From assembly GCA_913061235.1 (NCBI GenBank), contig CAJXTB010000031.1:1-64000 (forward strand): a DNA stretch of 64,000 nt, in the 5' to 3' direction. Shown here piece by piece: positions 45,101-53,037 of the stretch (positions are counted from its first letter, which is position 1; every line of letters begins with the position of its first letter). A program made the translations under genes and the position numbers. A model generated the notes under the pieces. The model saw only the letters and a program-made list of their open reading frames with translations. It made no database searches and was not told where the DNA came from. Source of the stretch: an uncultured Pseudomonadota bacterium (GTDB taxonomy: Bacteria; Myxococcota_A; UBA796; GCA-2862545).

Positions 45101-45986
45101 CCCGGGCCAAGAAGACTCGGACAGCGACCGCGTAGGCGACGTCTGCGACCCAGATGCCGACAACGACAACGTGCCAGGCGTCGACGACTGCGACGACCTG
45201 AACGCCAACGTCTCCGAAGAACAAGACTACTGGGCAGACGACGATGACGACGGCTACGGCGACCCAGACGACCTGGTTCCCGCATGTGACGACGAGACGC
45301 CCGATGGCTTGTCTGACAACGACGGCGACAACTGCCCAGACGTCTCCAACCCCGCCCAGCTCGACACAGACGAAGACGGCATTGGCGACGAATGCGACGA
45401 TGACGACGACGACGACGGCATTGTGGACGTAGACGACAACTGTCCCATCGTCATCAACCCCGACCAGCTCGACACAGACGAAGACGGCTTCGGCGACGAG
45501 TGTGACGGCGACGAAGACGGTGACGGTGTTGACGACCCGCTCGACAACTGCGTGACAGTGGCCAACACCGACCAGGCCGACCTAGACAACGACGGCTTTG
45601 GCGATGCGTGCGACGATGATGCCGACGGTGACGGCGTGTTCGTCCCAGACGACTGCAACGACCTGAACGCCAATGTCTCCGAGTCCACCACCTTCTACAC
45701 AGACACAGACGGTGACGGCTTCGGCACCGACCCGAACGAGCTGTGCGCTGACGTAGCCGCAGACGGCTATGCCTTCGATGACGGCGACAACTGTCCAGAC
45801 ATCGCGAACGCCGACCAAGCCGACGTTGACGAAGACGGTATTGGCGACATCTGCGACCCGGTAGACGACTACGAAATCATCACCTTCCGGGGAAGCGGCT
45901 GCGCCTGTGACATGGCTCCTGTGGCGCCGTGGACGTCTCTAGGACTGCTCGCACTACTGGGCCTCGGCATCCGCCGCCGGCGCTAG
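42159..45986 (+). CDS. giant exported TSP3-repeat protein with Gly-rich domain and MYXO-CTERM
   Basis: 1275 aa, GTG start. Signal peptide MKWTWTALLLAASSANA. Residues about 18-180 are beta-rich; about 200-410 is a Gly-rich region (GGGGGGGHDGDNPDC, GSGGGGAGGSVYI) with the GNIxV...RARS layout of filamentous surface proteins; about 420-545 a mixed domain; about 550-1240 thrombospondin type 3 calcium-binding repeats, DxDxDxxxDxxDNCxxxxNxxQxDxDxDxxGDxCDxDDDND. C-terminus GSGCACDM, hydrophobic helix, RRRR resembles MYXO-CTERM, anchored to the surface by myxosortase-type processing. Asp-rich repeats give strong GAC codon bias. Confidence 0.92.
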   Translation: MKWTWTALLLAASSANAGETTWPMSSSAEVTFDTSDAEVTGGRAQLFDRTWGDATDGNLTAGGTWTLTTQASNGRSQPDGYTTNLSGNRGAGSGSILVSAAAGFATNDEVLIISSKGATAGRYEIRRIANVSGTTLTLESPLTNTYNHGSGIDITQVIRVPQYNSVNVSGRITARAWNGSTGGVVVFRARSLTNTGNIDVNSVGFRLGRANGCSAGYGFRGESYNGGLTQGFGRIGQGGSGGGWEYCHSGNGGGAGGHASTGGSGQVHNDRCGGSCNACTTPAPGGTGIGASSLGTLFFGGGGGGGGHDGDNPDCNGNGGDGGGIVLLYARSLVNTTGYIRADGERGQNGSGESGSGGGGAGGSVYITAQTASVGTDRIRTNRGGGGSTSGRRSAGGTASYGRNRLDFQTLNGNSRGSGGANSALASASLPDAAQGSPTVNYAPQAVICSNSAAQPPNDFVWTDFDAATQGSVTWRISVNGGSSYLKYNGSSWVSSAGVTDGSSVSQVSAGMSDLPTTSAGLSWCATLTSNGSTPADINFVSVDWDNDADGDAIGDAVDPCPFDALNDADNDNVCADVDNCPTTTNIGQVDTDRDTQGDACDSDDDNDNILDVNDNCQFISNVSQSDNDRDTLGDSCDPDDDNDSVIDTNDNCQFISNSSQSDNDQDGSGDACDDDDDNDTILDGSDNCVFAANTDQTNTDGDALGNICDPDDDNDTIPDGPDNCQLVMNTDQTNTDGDDFGDVCDDDDDNDTITDGNDNCQLLSNTDQRDTDSDDLGDVCDPDDDNDTILDADDNCQLTRNTDQLDNDIDNIGDACDTDDDNDSVVDLDDNCSFVANPLQEDNDGDDLGDACDDDDDNDTIADTDDNCVFTDNTDQINTDRDDFGDVCDDDDDNDGVSDLDDLCPLTSDDQTDTDGDFAGDACDDDDDNDTVLDMDDNCRTLVNTDQADEDNDGIGDICDFDVDGDDILDIDDNCPDIANPGQEDSDSDRVGDVCDPDADNDNVPGVDDCDDLNANVSEEQDYWADDDDDGYGDPDDLVPACDDETPDGLSDNDGDNCPDVSNPAQLDTDEDGIGDECDDDDDDDGIVDVDDNCPIVINPDQLDTDEDGFGDECDGDEDGDGVDDPLDNCVTVANTDQADLDNDGFGDACDDDADGDGVFVPDDCNDLNANVSESTTFYTDTDGDGFGTDPNELCADVAADGYAFDDGDNCPDIANADQADVDEDGIGDICDPVDDYEIITFRGSGCACDMAPVAPWTSLGLLALLGLGIRRRR

Positions 45987-46365
45987 AGGGCTGTGACTCC
46001 CAGCGCTTGCCGAGAGTTCCGGCAAGAGAATCTCGGTAGTGCGGGAGGTCAGAGGTCAGAGGTCAGAGATCAGAACAAGCCAACAAGTTGACTTGCAGGT
46101 AAGAAATCAGCGCGTCTCCGGTGAGTGTCTCATTGTCAACAGCGCGACTTCAATGAGCAAAGGCCACATCAATGCCGAAGTCAACAGCGCTCCCAAACGC
46201 TGGCGCCGAAGGGCGCACGCTCTGACTTCTGACCTCTGATATCTGACATCTAAACTGCTGAAATCTCCGCGACACGAAGTCCGAACAACTAAAATCTCCG
46301 CGACACAAAGCCCGAATGACCGAAACCTCCGCGACACGAAGGCCGAACGAACGCCAGAGTGGAGG
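45987..46365. other. intergenic region with tandem and inverted repeats
   Basis: About 380 nt, no gene. Hairpin CTTGCCG (46006-46012) with CGGCAAG (46020-46026) may terminate the TSP3 gene; it lacks a T run. At 46046-46068 aggtcag occurs in three tandem copies, and a related sequence in reverse orientation is at 46222-46250. Three 31-bp repeats lie at 46259-46351. Confidence 0.6.
46259..46351. repeat. 3 x 31-bp tandem repeat
   Basis: Three units of aaatctccgcgacacgaag followed by xccgaa plus about six variable bases, with a 31-nt period and few mismatches. The core ctccgcgacac is in every unit. No gene in it; unit-to-unit spacing near three helical turns could suit protein binding. Confidence 0.8.
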
Positions 46366-46656
46366 CTAGGCTTTTTTCCGCGCCTGAAACGCAGCGAGCT
46401 GCTCGGGCGTCGCCGGTAGCTGGTGGTTGGCTTTCCACTCGCCGTAGCTCATGCCGTACACGCGCTGGTGGGCGGCTTCGAGGTCAACGTCCTCTCCCCG
46501 CTCGGCGGCCTCAGCGACGTACCACTTGCTCAAGCAGTTGCGGCAGAAGTCGGCCAGAATCATCAGGTCGATGTTCTGCGCTTCTGGGTGCGCTTGAAGA
46601 TGGGCAATGAGCTTGCGGAAGACGGCCGCTTCGATTTCGGTTTCTTGAGAACTCAT
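46366..46656 (-). CDS. DUF1244-type protein
   Basis: 96 aa. AAGGAG at 5 nt before the ATG; the start overlaps the MFS stop (ATGA). Pattern AVFRKLIAHLQAHPEAQNIDLMILADFCRNCLSKWY with YGMSYGEWK is the DUF1244 signature: the Cys pair FCRNC probably binds metal. Soluble. Function unknown; family length 90-100 aa is met. Confidence 0.85.
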   Translation of the reverse strand: MSSQETEIEAAVFRKLIAHLQAHPEAQNIDLMILADFCRNCLSKWYVAEAAERGEDVDLEAAHQRVYGMSYGEWKANHQLPATPEQLAAFQARKKA

Positions 46657-47993
46657 GAGGACTCCTTGCGACCGAAGTCGGCGGGAATGTCGCGCAGTAC
46701 CGCGAACGAGATGAGGAAAGCAGGAATGGATGCGATGCACGCCCAGGCGAAGAACATCTCGTATCCCAGCAGTTCTTGGGCCCAGCCACTCCAAACCTTG
46801 GCGGCCCACACAGCGAGTGCCATGAGTCCTGTCGCGAAGGCGTAGTGGGCGGTCTTGAATCGCCCATTGGCGACCTTGATGAGGAACATCATGTACGCCG
46901 CAAAGCCAAAGCCGTAGCCGAACTGCTCCACACCAATCAAGGCCACGCCGACTGGAAACTGTGCCGGTTGAGTCGCCGCCAGAATCCAGTACACCGCATT
47001 CGGCAGGTTCAACATTGCGCACATTGGAAGCAACCAAGCGCGAAGCCCGTGCGCATAGATGGCGACGCCACCAAGAATGCCGCCCACCACCAGCGACAAC
47101 ACGCCCACCGTGCCTTTTGCAAGACCCACCTGGGCCAACGTCCAGCCCATGCCGCCATCCGCGATGGGGTCGAGTAGGAACGGACTCACCAGGCCGCTGA
47201 TGTGGTTCTCGGAGAAGCGAAAGAACAGGATGAACAGCAGGGCAAGGGCGATGCCTGGCTTGGTGAAGAAGCTCGTCACCAGCTCCTGAGTGTTGCCACC
47301 AAGGTCCGAGGTCTCCCGTGGCACATCTTCGGCAACCCGGGGCATCGCGAACGCGTTGTAGGCTGCCGCGACCGCAAAGATGCCAGCAATGACCGCCATT
47401 GTGACTTGCCAACCCACCAAGTCGTCGCCCAACTCCGCACCAAGGACCCCAGCCAAGACCACCAACAAGCCTTCGCCGCTGATCAACGCAAGTCGCCAGA
47501 ACGTGCTGCGCACACCGACAAAGGCAGCTTGTTGACCATCGGTCAATCCCAGCATGTACAAGCCGTCCGCAGCGATGTCATGAGTGGCCGAAATGAGCGA
47601 CATCAGCGCAAACAACACAAGGCTCACCGCAAACCACGTGGGCAGCGACAAGGCAAAAGCAATCGCAATCGTCACCGGGACCAGCGCCGTCTGCATGGCA
47701 ACCGTCCACCGACGCTTCGTGCTCACCCCATCAACAAACGGGCTCCACAATGCCTTGAGCGCCCAGATGAAGCCGAACCAGCTCGTCCAGAACGTAATTT
47801 CGCTGTTGGCAATGCCCAATGTCTTGTACATCGGAACGCTGACCACGTTCACAATCGTGTAGGGCAAACCTTGCACGTAGTACAGCGACGGCACCCAGGT
47901 CCACGGCCGCCATCCTGGCAAGTCTCCAGGGCTCGGCAAGCCGCTGGCGTAGGCGGGGTTGGCGGGAGGCACACGATCATCAGAGTTCGACAT
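46653..47993 (-). CDS. MFS transporter, AmpG-like
   Basis: 446 aa with about 12 hydrophobic segments. YVQGLPYTIVNVVSVPMYKTLGI at TM1 and DGVSTKRRW (loop 2-3 motif) are typical of the AmpG/PAT group, which carries muropeptides or acetyl-CoA-like solutes. Start ATG 47993. Stop overlaps the DUF1244 start by 4 nt. Divergent from ogt. Substrate is not proven. Confidence 0.85.
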   Translation of the reverse strand: MSNSDDRVPPANPAYASGLPSPGDLPGWRPWTWVPSLYYVQGLPYTIVNVVSVPMYKTLGIANSEITFWTSWFGFIWALKALWSPFVDGVSTKRRWTVAMQTALVPVTIAIAFALSLPTWFAVSLVLFALMSLISATHDIAADGLYMLGLTDGQQAAFVGVRSTFWRLALISGEGLLVVLAGVLGAELGDDLVGWQVTMAVIAGIFAVAAAYNAFAMPRVAEDVPRETSDLGGNTQELVTSFFTKPGIALALLFILFFRFSENHISGLVSPFLLDPIADGGMGWTLAQVGLAKGTVGVLSLVVGGILGGVAIYAHGLRAWLLPMCAMLNLPNAVYWILAATQPAQFPVGVALIGVEQFGYGFGFAAYMMFLIKVANGRFKTAHYAFATGLMALAVWAAKVWSGWAQELLGYEMFFAWACIASIPAFLISFAVLRDIPADFGRKESS

Positions 47994-48075
47994 GCGGCGA
48001 ACCCTACGGCATTCCGACTCCCCCGACCAGCGCCAACCCAATACAGACCGGGGCCGTTCAACAGCCAGGCTTCCC

Positions 48076-48564
48076 GTGTCCGACCCTCTCTTCGCCGCCA
48101 AGATCGACTCGCCCTTGGGCCCAATCACCGTAGTGGCCAGCGCTGCCGGCCTGCGCTCGGTGACTCTCAACGCCTGCCCGTGGGACGACGCATGGACGCT
48201 CACCGACATGCCGGATGTGACGGCACAGCTTGGCGAGTATTTCGCCGGAAAGCGAACCGAGTTCGACCTGCCCCTCGACCCTCAAGGCAGCGTCTTTGAC
48301 CTGGAGGTCTGGCAGCCCCTCACCCACATCCCCTACGGAGAGACCCCCACTTACGGCGAGCTCGCTCGGCAAGTGGGGCGACCCAAAGGGGCGCAGGCGG
48401 TGGGCGGTGCGAACGGTCGCAATCCCCTCGCCATCATCATCCCCTGCCATCGGGTCATCGGAAAACGAGGCGCGCTGACCGGGTACGCAGGCGGCCTGGA
48501 CCGGAAGCGCGCACTGCTCACGCTAGAGGGCTCATTCAGCGAGCCGCTCTCCCTGTTCAGCTAG
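48076..48564 (+). CDS. ogt: methylated-DNA-protein cysteine methyltransferase
   Basis: 162 aa from GTG 48076; an ATG at 47992 is in frame but would add a basic tail. Fold with FDLEVWQPLTHIPYGETPTYGELARQVGRPKGAQAVGGANGRNPLAIIIPCHRVIGKRGALTGYAGGLDRK; the acceptor Cys is in PCHRV. It repairs O6-alkylguanine by suicide transfer. Its 3' end overlaps the convergent deaminase gene by 33 nt. Confidence 0.93.
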   Translation: MSDPLFAAKIDSPLGPITVVASAAGLRSVTLNACPWDDAWTLTDMPDVTAQLGEYFAGKRTEFDLPLDPQGSVFDLEVWQPLTHIPYGETPTYGELARQVGRPKGAQAVGGANGRNPLAIIIPCHRVIGKRGALTGYAGGLDRKRALLTLEGSFSEPLSLFS

Positions 48565-49029
48565 CCTCGGGTCGCGGGGACCGTCTACGCCCTGAACGGC
48601 GACACCGTGCTGAGTCAGGTACTGACAGCCATTAGCGCCAGCGTAGCCTTCGTTGACGATGAGTACGCGCTCAATGCCCGCATGATGAATGAGTTTCGCA
48701 CACATCATGCAGGGTTCACCCGTCACAATAAGCCATGCCGACTGTGTGGAGACGCCATTGGCAGCAGCATTGCAGATCACGTTCATCTCCGCGTGATGAC
48801 AGCCAATCTCCATGCGTGTACCGCTCTTGACGCCCTGTGTGTCACGCAAGCAGACGTCGCCGCCGCACAGCTCGCCCCCACCTCGCGGTCCGCCGTTGTA
48901 GCCGTCCATCAAGATGACGTTGCGCGCAGGATCGACCAGCAACGCCCCGAATTTCCGACGCGGACAGTTACTGGCTTTCGCTAGTGCTAAGCATTGCTCA
49001 ATGCGAATGCGGATGTGTTTTTCGCGCAT
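48532..49029 (-). CDS. deoxycytidylate deaminase-like protein
   Basis: 165 aa. Zinc motifs HAEMNVICNAA and GEPCMMCAKLIHHAG; substrate loop YNGGPRGGGELCGG. Typical of dCMP deaminases, which make dUMP for thymidylate synthesis. GGAGAG precedes the ATG at 49029. Overlaps the ogt 3' end convergently. Confidence 0.9.
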   Translation of the reverse strand: MREKHIRIRIEQCLALAKASNCPRRKFGALLVDPARNVILMDGYNGGPRGGGELCGGDVCLRDTQGVKSGTRMEIGCHHAEMNVICNAAANGVSTQSAWLIVTGEPCMMCAKLIHHAGIERVLIVNEGYAGANGCQYLTQHGVAVQGVDGPRDPRLAEQGERLAE

Positions 49030-49119
49030 GGTCTCTCCGTGGGCCCGACTATCCCGCCCACCCGTTTCTGGTTGACCGGCGCACAAACAGCTAATGGCCC
49101 GGCCAACCATGGAGTCGCC

Positions 49120-49737
49120 ATGATCATTTTCGGTACCCGTGGGATCACCTACAACCACCAGAAGGGCCAGTTCAGCTGCCCCTCATGCGAGTCCACCAAC
49201 TACAGCCACAAGCGCGTGCGTCGCTTCTTCACACTGTACTGGATTCCGGTCATTCCACTGGACCTCCTTGGTGAATACATCGAATGTGATGACTGCCGCG
49301 GCACCTACAACAACGCGGTCTTGGAGTTTGACCCGAGTGCCGGCAAAGCAGAGTTTGAAGCCGAGTGGCAGCGGGTCATGCGCCGAGTGCTCATCAGCAT
49401 GATGCTGGCTGACGGCGTTGTCGAAGAAGAAGAGATTGTGGCCATTCAAGATGTCTACGCAAAGCTCTCCGGCGAAGAGCTCACCCGTGACCGCATTGAG
49501 AACGAGATGCACCGTGCCCGCACGGACAAGACATCCCTCAAAGACTACTTGGCAGGCGTCGCCGCCACACTCAACGACAGCGGCAGAGAGCTCGTCATCC
49601 GCGCCGCACTGATGGTCGCTGCCTCAGACGGCGACATTGCCGAAGAAGAGATGGCCATGCTCGTTGAGCTCGGCAACGCACTCGAAGTTCCGCCCGAGCA
49701 CTTCAACACCATCCTTCGTGGAGACCAAGGGGCATGA
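49120..49737 (+). CDS. zinc-ribbon/TerB-like protein
   Basis: 205 aa. CPSCES near 20 and CDDC near 56 form a zinc ribbon (with HKRVRRFFTLYWIPVIP between), then an all-helical TerB/DjlA-type domain with repeated acidic metal-binding pairs, LADGVVEEEEIVAI and AASDGDIAEEEM. TerB domains occur in tellurite-resistance and membrane-stress systems. GGAG at 5 nt decides the start. Stop overlaps the ICMT start (ATGA). Confidence 0.82.
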   Translation: MIIFGTRGITYNHQKGQFSCPSCESTNYSHKRVRRFFTLYWIPVIPLDLLGEYIECDDCRGTYNNAVLEFDPSAGKAEFEAEWQRVMRRVLISMMLADGVVEEEEIVAIQDVYAKLSGEELTRDRIENEMHRARTDKTSLKDYLAGVAATLNDSGRELVIRAALMVAASDGDIAEEEMAMLVELGNALEVPPEHFNTILRGDQGA

Positions 49738-50345
49738 CGGCTGTTGCCGCCGCAGTCCTTCATGCGGCGGTGCTCACAGTCTTGGCCGTCGTCTTTGGCA
49801 GCCTAGATGGCTCAACAGCAGGGTGTATCTGTGTGATGGGCGCTTGGACCCTGCTCGAAGCACACACACAGACAGGTCACGACGCCACCCAAGACTGGCC
49901 TTCGCAGTGGCTCGGACTGGCCATGGCCACGGTGGTCGTTGTCGGCGTGACCTCTATCCAGACGGGAACAGGCTGGGGAATCCCCTGGATGGCCGCGGGA
50001 CTGGCACTCCGAGTCGTCTCCGTCCGCACGCTCGGTCGCGCCTTCGTGACCACGCCACAGTCCCTCACGAAGCCCGTGACTCACGGCATCTACGGCGTCA
50101 TTCGACACCCGTCAGAGCTCGGGCTGTTGTTGCTGCTCACCGGCGTGGTGTGGAGCACCGGGAGTCGGTGGTCGGCCGCACTCGTGCTTGCCGTCGCACT
50201 GCCCCTGGTGTTGTGGCGAGTCCACAGAGAAGACCACTGGTGGAGCACGAGCGGCAGCCCAGCCCACGCCAACTACGTGGCCTCAAGACCCGCCTTCTTC
50301 CCTGTGTGGGTCAGTCGGTCTTCTCAAGCGGTGCTACGAGAATAG
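49734..50345 (+). CDS. ICMT/PEMT-type membrane methyltransferase
   Basis: 203 aa with about five hydrophobic segments. The signature LTKPVTHGIYGVIRHPSELGLLLLLTG plus RVHREDHWW (RHP...E...) marks the isoprenylcysteine carboxyl methyltransferase/phospholipid N-methyltransferase superfamily. It likely methylates a lipid or quinone precursor; SAM-binding residues RHP and E are intact. Coupled to the TerB-like gene. 3' end overlaps hmuY convergently. Confidence 0.82.
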   Translation: MTAVAAAVLHAAVLTVLAVVFGSLDGSTAGCICVMGAWTLLEAHTQTGHDATQDWPSQWLGLAMATVVVVGVTSIQTGTGWGIPWMAAGLALRVVSVRTLGRAFVTTPQSLTKPVTHGIYGVIRHPSELGLLLLLTGVVWSTGSRWSAALVLAVALPLVLWRVHREDHWWSTSGSPAHANYVASRPAFFPVWVSRSSQAVLRE

Positions 50346-50859
50346 AGACGGTTCCTGGTGTTCCAGCGTCTGCATAGTAGTCGATGAACCGGACCTTGTA
50401 GACGTCACCGGTGTTGGTCAACACGGCGAAGGTGGTGTCGGCAGCGGTGACGATGTGCGTGGAGATGTCGTACACCCACCAGTCGGCAAACAGCTCAGCG
50501 CCAGCGGTTCCGCTGACCCAGTCGGCGTCGTCGTACGTGACAACGTCGTCGAAGGCCGTGTCCGGGTACGCAATGATGGAGACGTCTTCGTTCGCCCAAG
50601 AATCAAAGCGAACAATCGAGACATCCCACTCGTCGCCCAGCGTGGTGAACTGAGTATCGAGGTCCAAGAGGACCGGAATGCGTTCGTGGGTCGCCTGCAA
50701 GATCAACAGCATGCTGCCGTCGTCGTACGACTCCACTACCGCATTGACCGGCTCTGCCGCCGTATCTGCATCAACTGTGTTAGAGTCGCCGTCTACATCG
50801 TCAAGCAATGACGGTGCGCAGCCAACGAACAAGAAAGAGACGAGACTGAGAACCCTCAT
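50311..50859 (-). CDS. HmuY-like haem-binding lipoprotein
   Basis: 182 aa. Lipobox FVGCA. WDVSIVRFDSWANEDVSIIAYPD and the WWVYDISTHIVTAADTTFAVLTNTGDVYKVRF block match the HmuY fold, which captures haem at the outer-membrane surface. ATG overlaps the receptor stop (ATGA). It lies directly after a TonB-dependent receptor, the usual hmuY/hmuR partnership, though order is receptor first here. Confidence 0.75.
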   Translation of the reverse strand: MRVLSLVSFLFVGCAPSLLDDVDGDSNTVDADTAAEPVNAVVESYDDGSMLLILQATHERIPVLLDLDTQFTTLGDEWDVSIVRFDSWANEDVSIIAYPDTAFDDVVTYDDADWVSGTAGAELFADWWVYDISTHIVTAADTTFAVLTNTGDVYKVRFIDYYADAGTPGTVSILVAPLEKTD

Positions 50860-52769
50860 GGGGCCTCCTTTGGTAGGGCGCCGAGGCGCAGGTCGAAGCC
50901 GGCCGTCAACCTACGAGGTGATAGCGGGTCCGTGACAACATTGCCTGCATCAAAAACGTTGTCGATCCCTGCATTCCAGTGTGCACGGCGACCGATAGCA
51001 CCGGTGACCCGCAGGTCCACTAGGCCTACGGGCGAGCCCCACAGGATGTCCGCAGGGGCATCTACAGACGCATCCACCGCGTAGTAGGGCCGGCGTGACG
51101 TCAGCGCGCCTCGGGCGACCACAACGACCTTGTCCGGGCTTCCCGCACGGACCGTTCCGGAAAGACGGTGTGCGGCGCGCCCTGGCAGAGGTCCCTTGCG
51201 TGCGAGGTCGCGAGTCAGCAGACCCGTCCACGCCACACCCACGTTGAATTCCTTGGCCAGGTCACCCTTCAGACCCAACTCAACGCCGCTCAACCGCGCG
51301 CGACCAATATTGGTGTAGCCAAAGCGGATGCCTTGGCCGTTCTCACCAGGGTCGAGCGTGTCGATTGCAATGAGATTGCTGGCCTGGGTGTGAAACCCCG
51401 AAGCACTGAGCCAGGCGTCACCAATCTGGTACTCAAAGCCACCGTCCGCCGTGACAGAACGCTCGGGCTGTAGATCGGGATTACCGGAGACAACGTAGCC
51501 CTGACCTGGGTTTTCAAACCGAAGCAACAGCTCGCGTAGAGAGGGAGCTCGGTAGCCTTGACCTACGCTGGCTCGGACCACAATGCCGTCACTTGGGTCC
51601 CAGCGGGCAGCGAGCTTCGGCGCGATTGCAGCACCAAACCACTCATCGGCCTCTACGCGCACACCCGGCGTGACTACAACCGGAACAGACGGCAGACTCC
51701 ACCGGTCTTGGGCGAAAATAGCGCCGCGTAGACGACGGCCATCCCCTTCTGCCAGCCGGTCTGCCGACAGCTCACGCCACTCACCGTCCATGCCAATCGC
51801 GAGTGCATGCCCGCCGCCCATGGAGCGGTCCATACGAACCACACCCGTGAGCGTGCTCTCCATGGTCTCTTCGTACGCATCGAGCCCGTCTGAGCCGCGC
51901 TGGTCGATCAGGAACTGGTCCCGGTAGACCGCTCCTCGAAGGCCGCCTGACAGCTTGGTGCGCTCGCCAACGAGGCTGGTCACATTGACGCCACCGCGGT
52001 GGTCTTCGGTCCGCGTGGTGCGGTCGAGCACCGCTCCGCCTGCAGCGCCGTCAACACCCACCAAGTCGCGCAGCTGCGAAGACGCATCCACAACCACAGT
52101 CAGCTCTGGGGACGGGGTGAACCGAACCTGACCACCGACCTCACCCTGACGCCACTGGCTACCGTTGGTCTGCTCGTCTGACGGGTCCAAGTCCCAGCCG
52201 TCCGCGCCGTGAACTCCGCCGGACAGCGTAGCCGCCCACTTTTCACGACGGACCGAGACCGAGCCGGTCACGTCCAAGCTGTTGCGAGTGCCAATCTGAG
52301 TACGAATCACACCCGAGAGCGGCTCATCTGGCGACTTGGTGATGATGTGAATCACACCACCGAGAGCGTCACTTCCGTACACCGCAGACGCAGGCCCTTT
52401 CACAATCTCAATGCGCGCGATGTTCTCAATCGGAAGGCGCGACAGATCGATGACGCCATCTTTCTGGCCGACCATGCGAACACCGTCCACCAGCACCAGC
52501 GTCTGATCGGCTTCCATTCCGCGGAGCCGCACCTCAGCGCCGAACCGGCCAAGCTGGACGTCAACGCCTGGATGGGTCGCCAACACATCCGCGACAGTCC
52601 GAGCGCCACCCAGAACGATCTCTTCGTTGTCGATCACCTCGACCGCTACCGCAAGCTCACCACGAGGCGCACCCGAACCCGAGGCGCTGACCACGATGAC
52701 CGCGTCTGCGTCGACGTCTGCATCGGAGTCCTGCGCGAAGGCGAGGAGGCTGGCGAGTAAAAGAAGCAT
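50856..52769 (-). CDS. TonB-dependent outer-membrane receptor
   Basis: 637 aa from ATG 52769. Short signal peptide MLLLLASLLAFAQ, then a plug domain (VAVEVIDNEEIVLGGARTVADVLATHPGVDVQLG, VDGVRMVGQKDGVIDLSRLPIENIARIEIVKGPASAVYGSDALGGVI) and a 22-strand barrel ending in DLRLGAL. PGYRAPS and NPDLQPER motifs are seen. Probably takes up haem or siderophore with the adjacent HmuY-like lipoprotein. A Fur-box-like sequence lies 130 nt upstream. Confidence 0.92.
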   Translation of the reverse strand: MLLLLASLLAFAQDSDADVDADAVIVVSASGSGAPRGELAVAVEVIDNEEIVLGGARTVADVLATHPGVDVQLGRFGAEVRLRGMEADQTLVLVDGVRMVGQKDGVIDLSRLPIENIARIEIVKGPASAVYGSDALGGVIHIITKSPDEPLSGVIRTQIGTRNSLDVTGSVSVRREKWAATLSGGVHGADGWDLDPSDEQTNGSQWRQGEVGGQVRFTPSPELTVVVDASSQLRDLVGVDGAAGGAVLDRTTRTEDHRGGVNVTSLVGERTKLSGGLRGAVYRDQFLIDQRGSDGLDAYEETMESTLTGVVRMDRSMGGGHALAIGMDGEWRELSADRLAEGDGRRLRGAIFAQDRWSLPSVPVVVTPGVRVEADEWFGAAIAPKLAARWDPSDGIVVRASVGQGYRAPSLRELLLRFENPGQGYVVSGNPDLQPERSVTADGGFEYQIGDAWLSASGFHTQASNLIAIDTLDPGENGQGIRFGYTNIGRARLSGVELGLKGDLAKEFNVGVAWTGLLTRDLARKGPLPGRAAHRLSGTVRAGSPDKVVVVARGALTSRRPYYAVDASVDAPADILWGSPVGLVDLRVTGAIGRRAHWNAGIDNVFDAGNVVTDPLSPRRLTAGFDLRLGALPKEAP

Positions 52770-52900
52770 GGTCTGTAAACAAGAACCGTGTGGCTGGTAC
52801 GTCCCTTGACTCGACAAGGAGCCTGTGTCGGCCCCGGCGCAACCGAATGCAGCGCATGAGACGTCGTGGACGCGTTCTCCTAACCGCCAACCCGCCCATT

Positions 52901-52919
52901 GAAAATGACTATCAATACA
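52901..52919. promoter_or_regulatory. Fur-box-like operator
   Basis: gaaaatgactatcaataca matches the 19-bp Fur consensus at about 13 positions, with an ATTGA/TCAAT inverted core. It lies between the divergent receptor and cytochrome c peroxidase genes, in AT-rich DNA in an otherwise GC-rich context. Iron-dependent control of both is inferred. Confidence 0.6.
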
Positions 52920-53037
52920 GACGCGACAGTTCGTCACCAGGCATCGATCCCCACTTACACAAACTGTACACACCCTCACCGGTACACCACGGTGAATGTG
53001 GTGGATGCAACCTACAGAACAAGGGCCAGGAGGGCCC

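Noticed and set aside
44041-45224. Several Thr/Ser/Val-rich open frames in the TSP3 region on both strands
   Set aside because: They are shadows of the repeated Asp/Asn codons of the TSP3 protein.
46039-46239. 66-aa frame in the repeat-rich gap
   Set aside because: Covers the aggtcag tandem repeats; no protein-like features.
46259-46351. Possible CRISPR array
   Set aside because: Only three directly adjoining repeats with no spacers of constant length and no cas genes.
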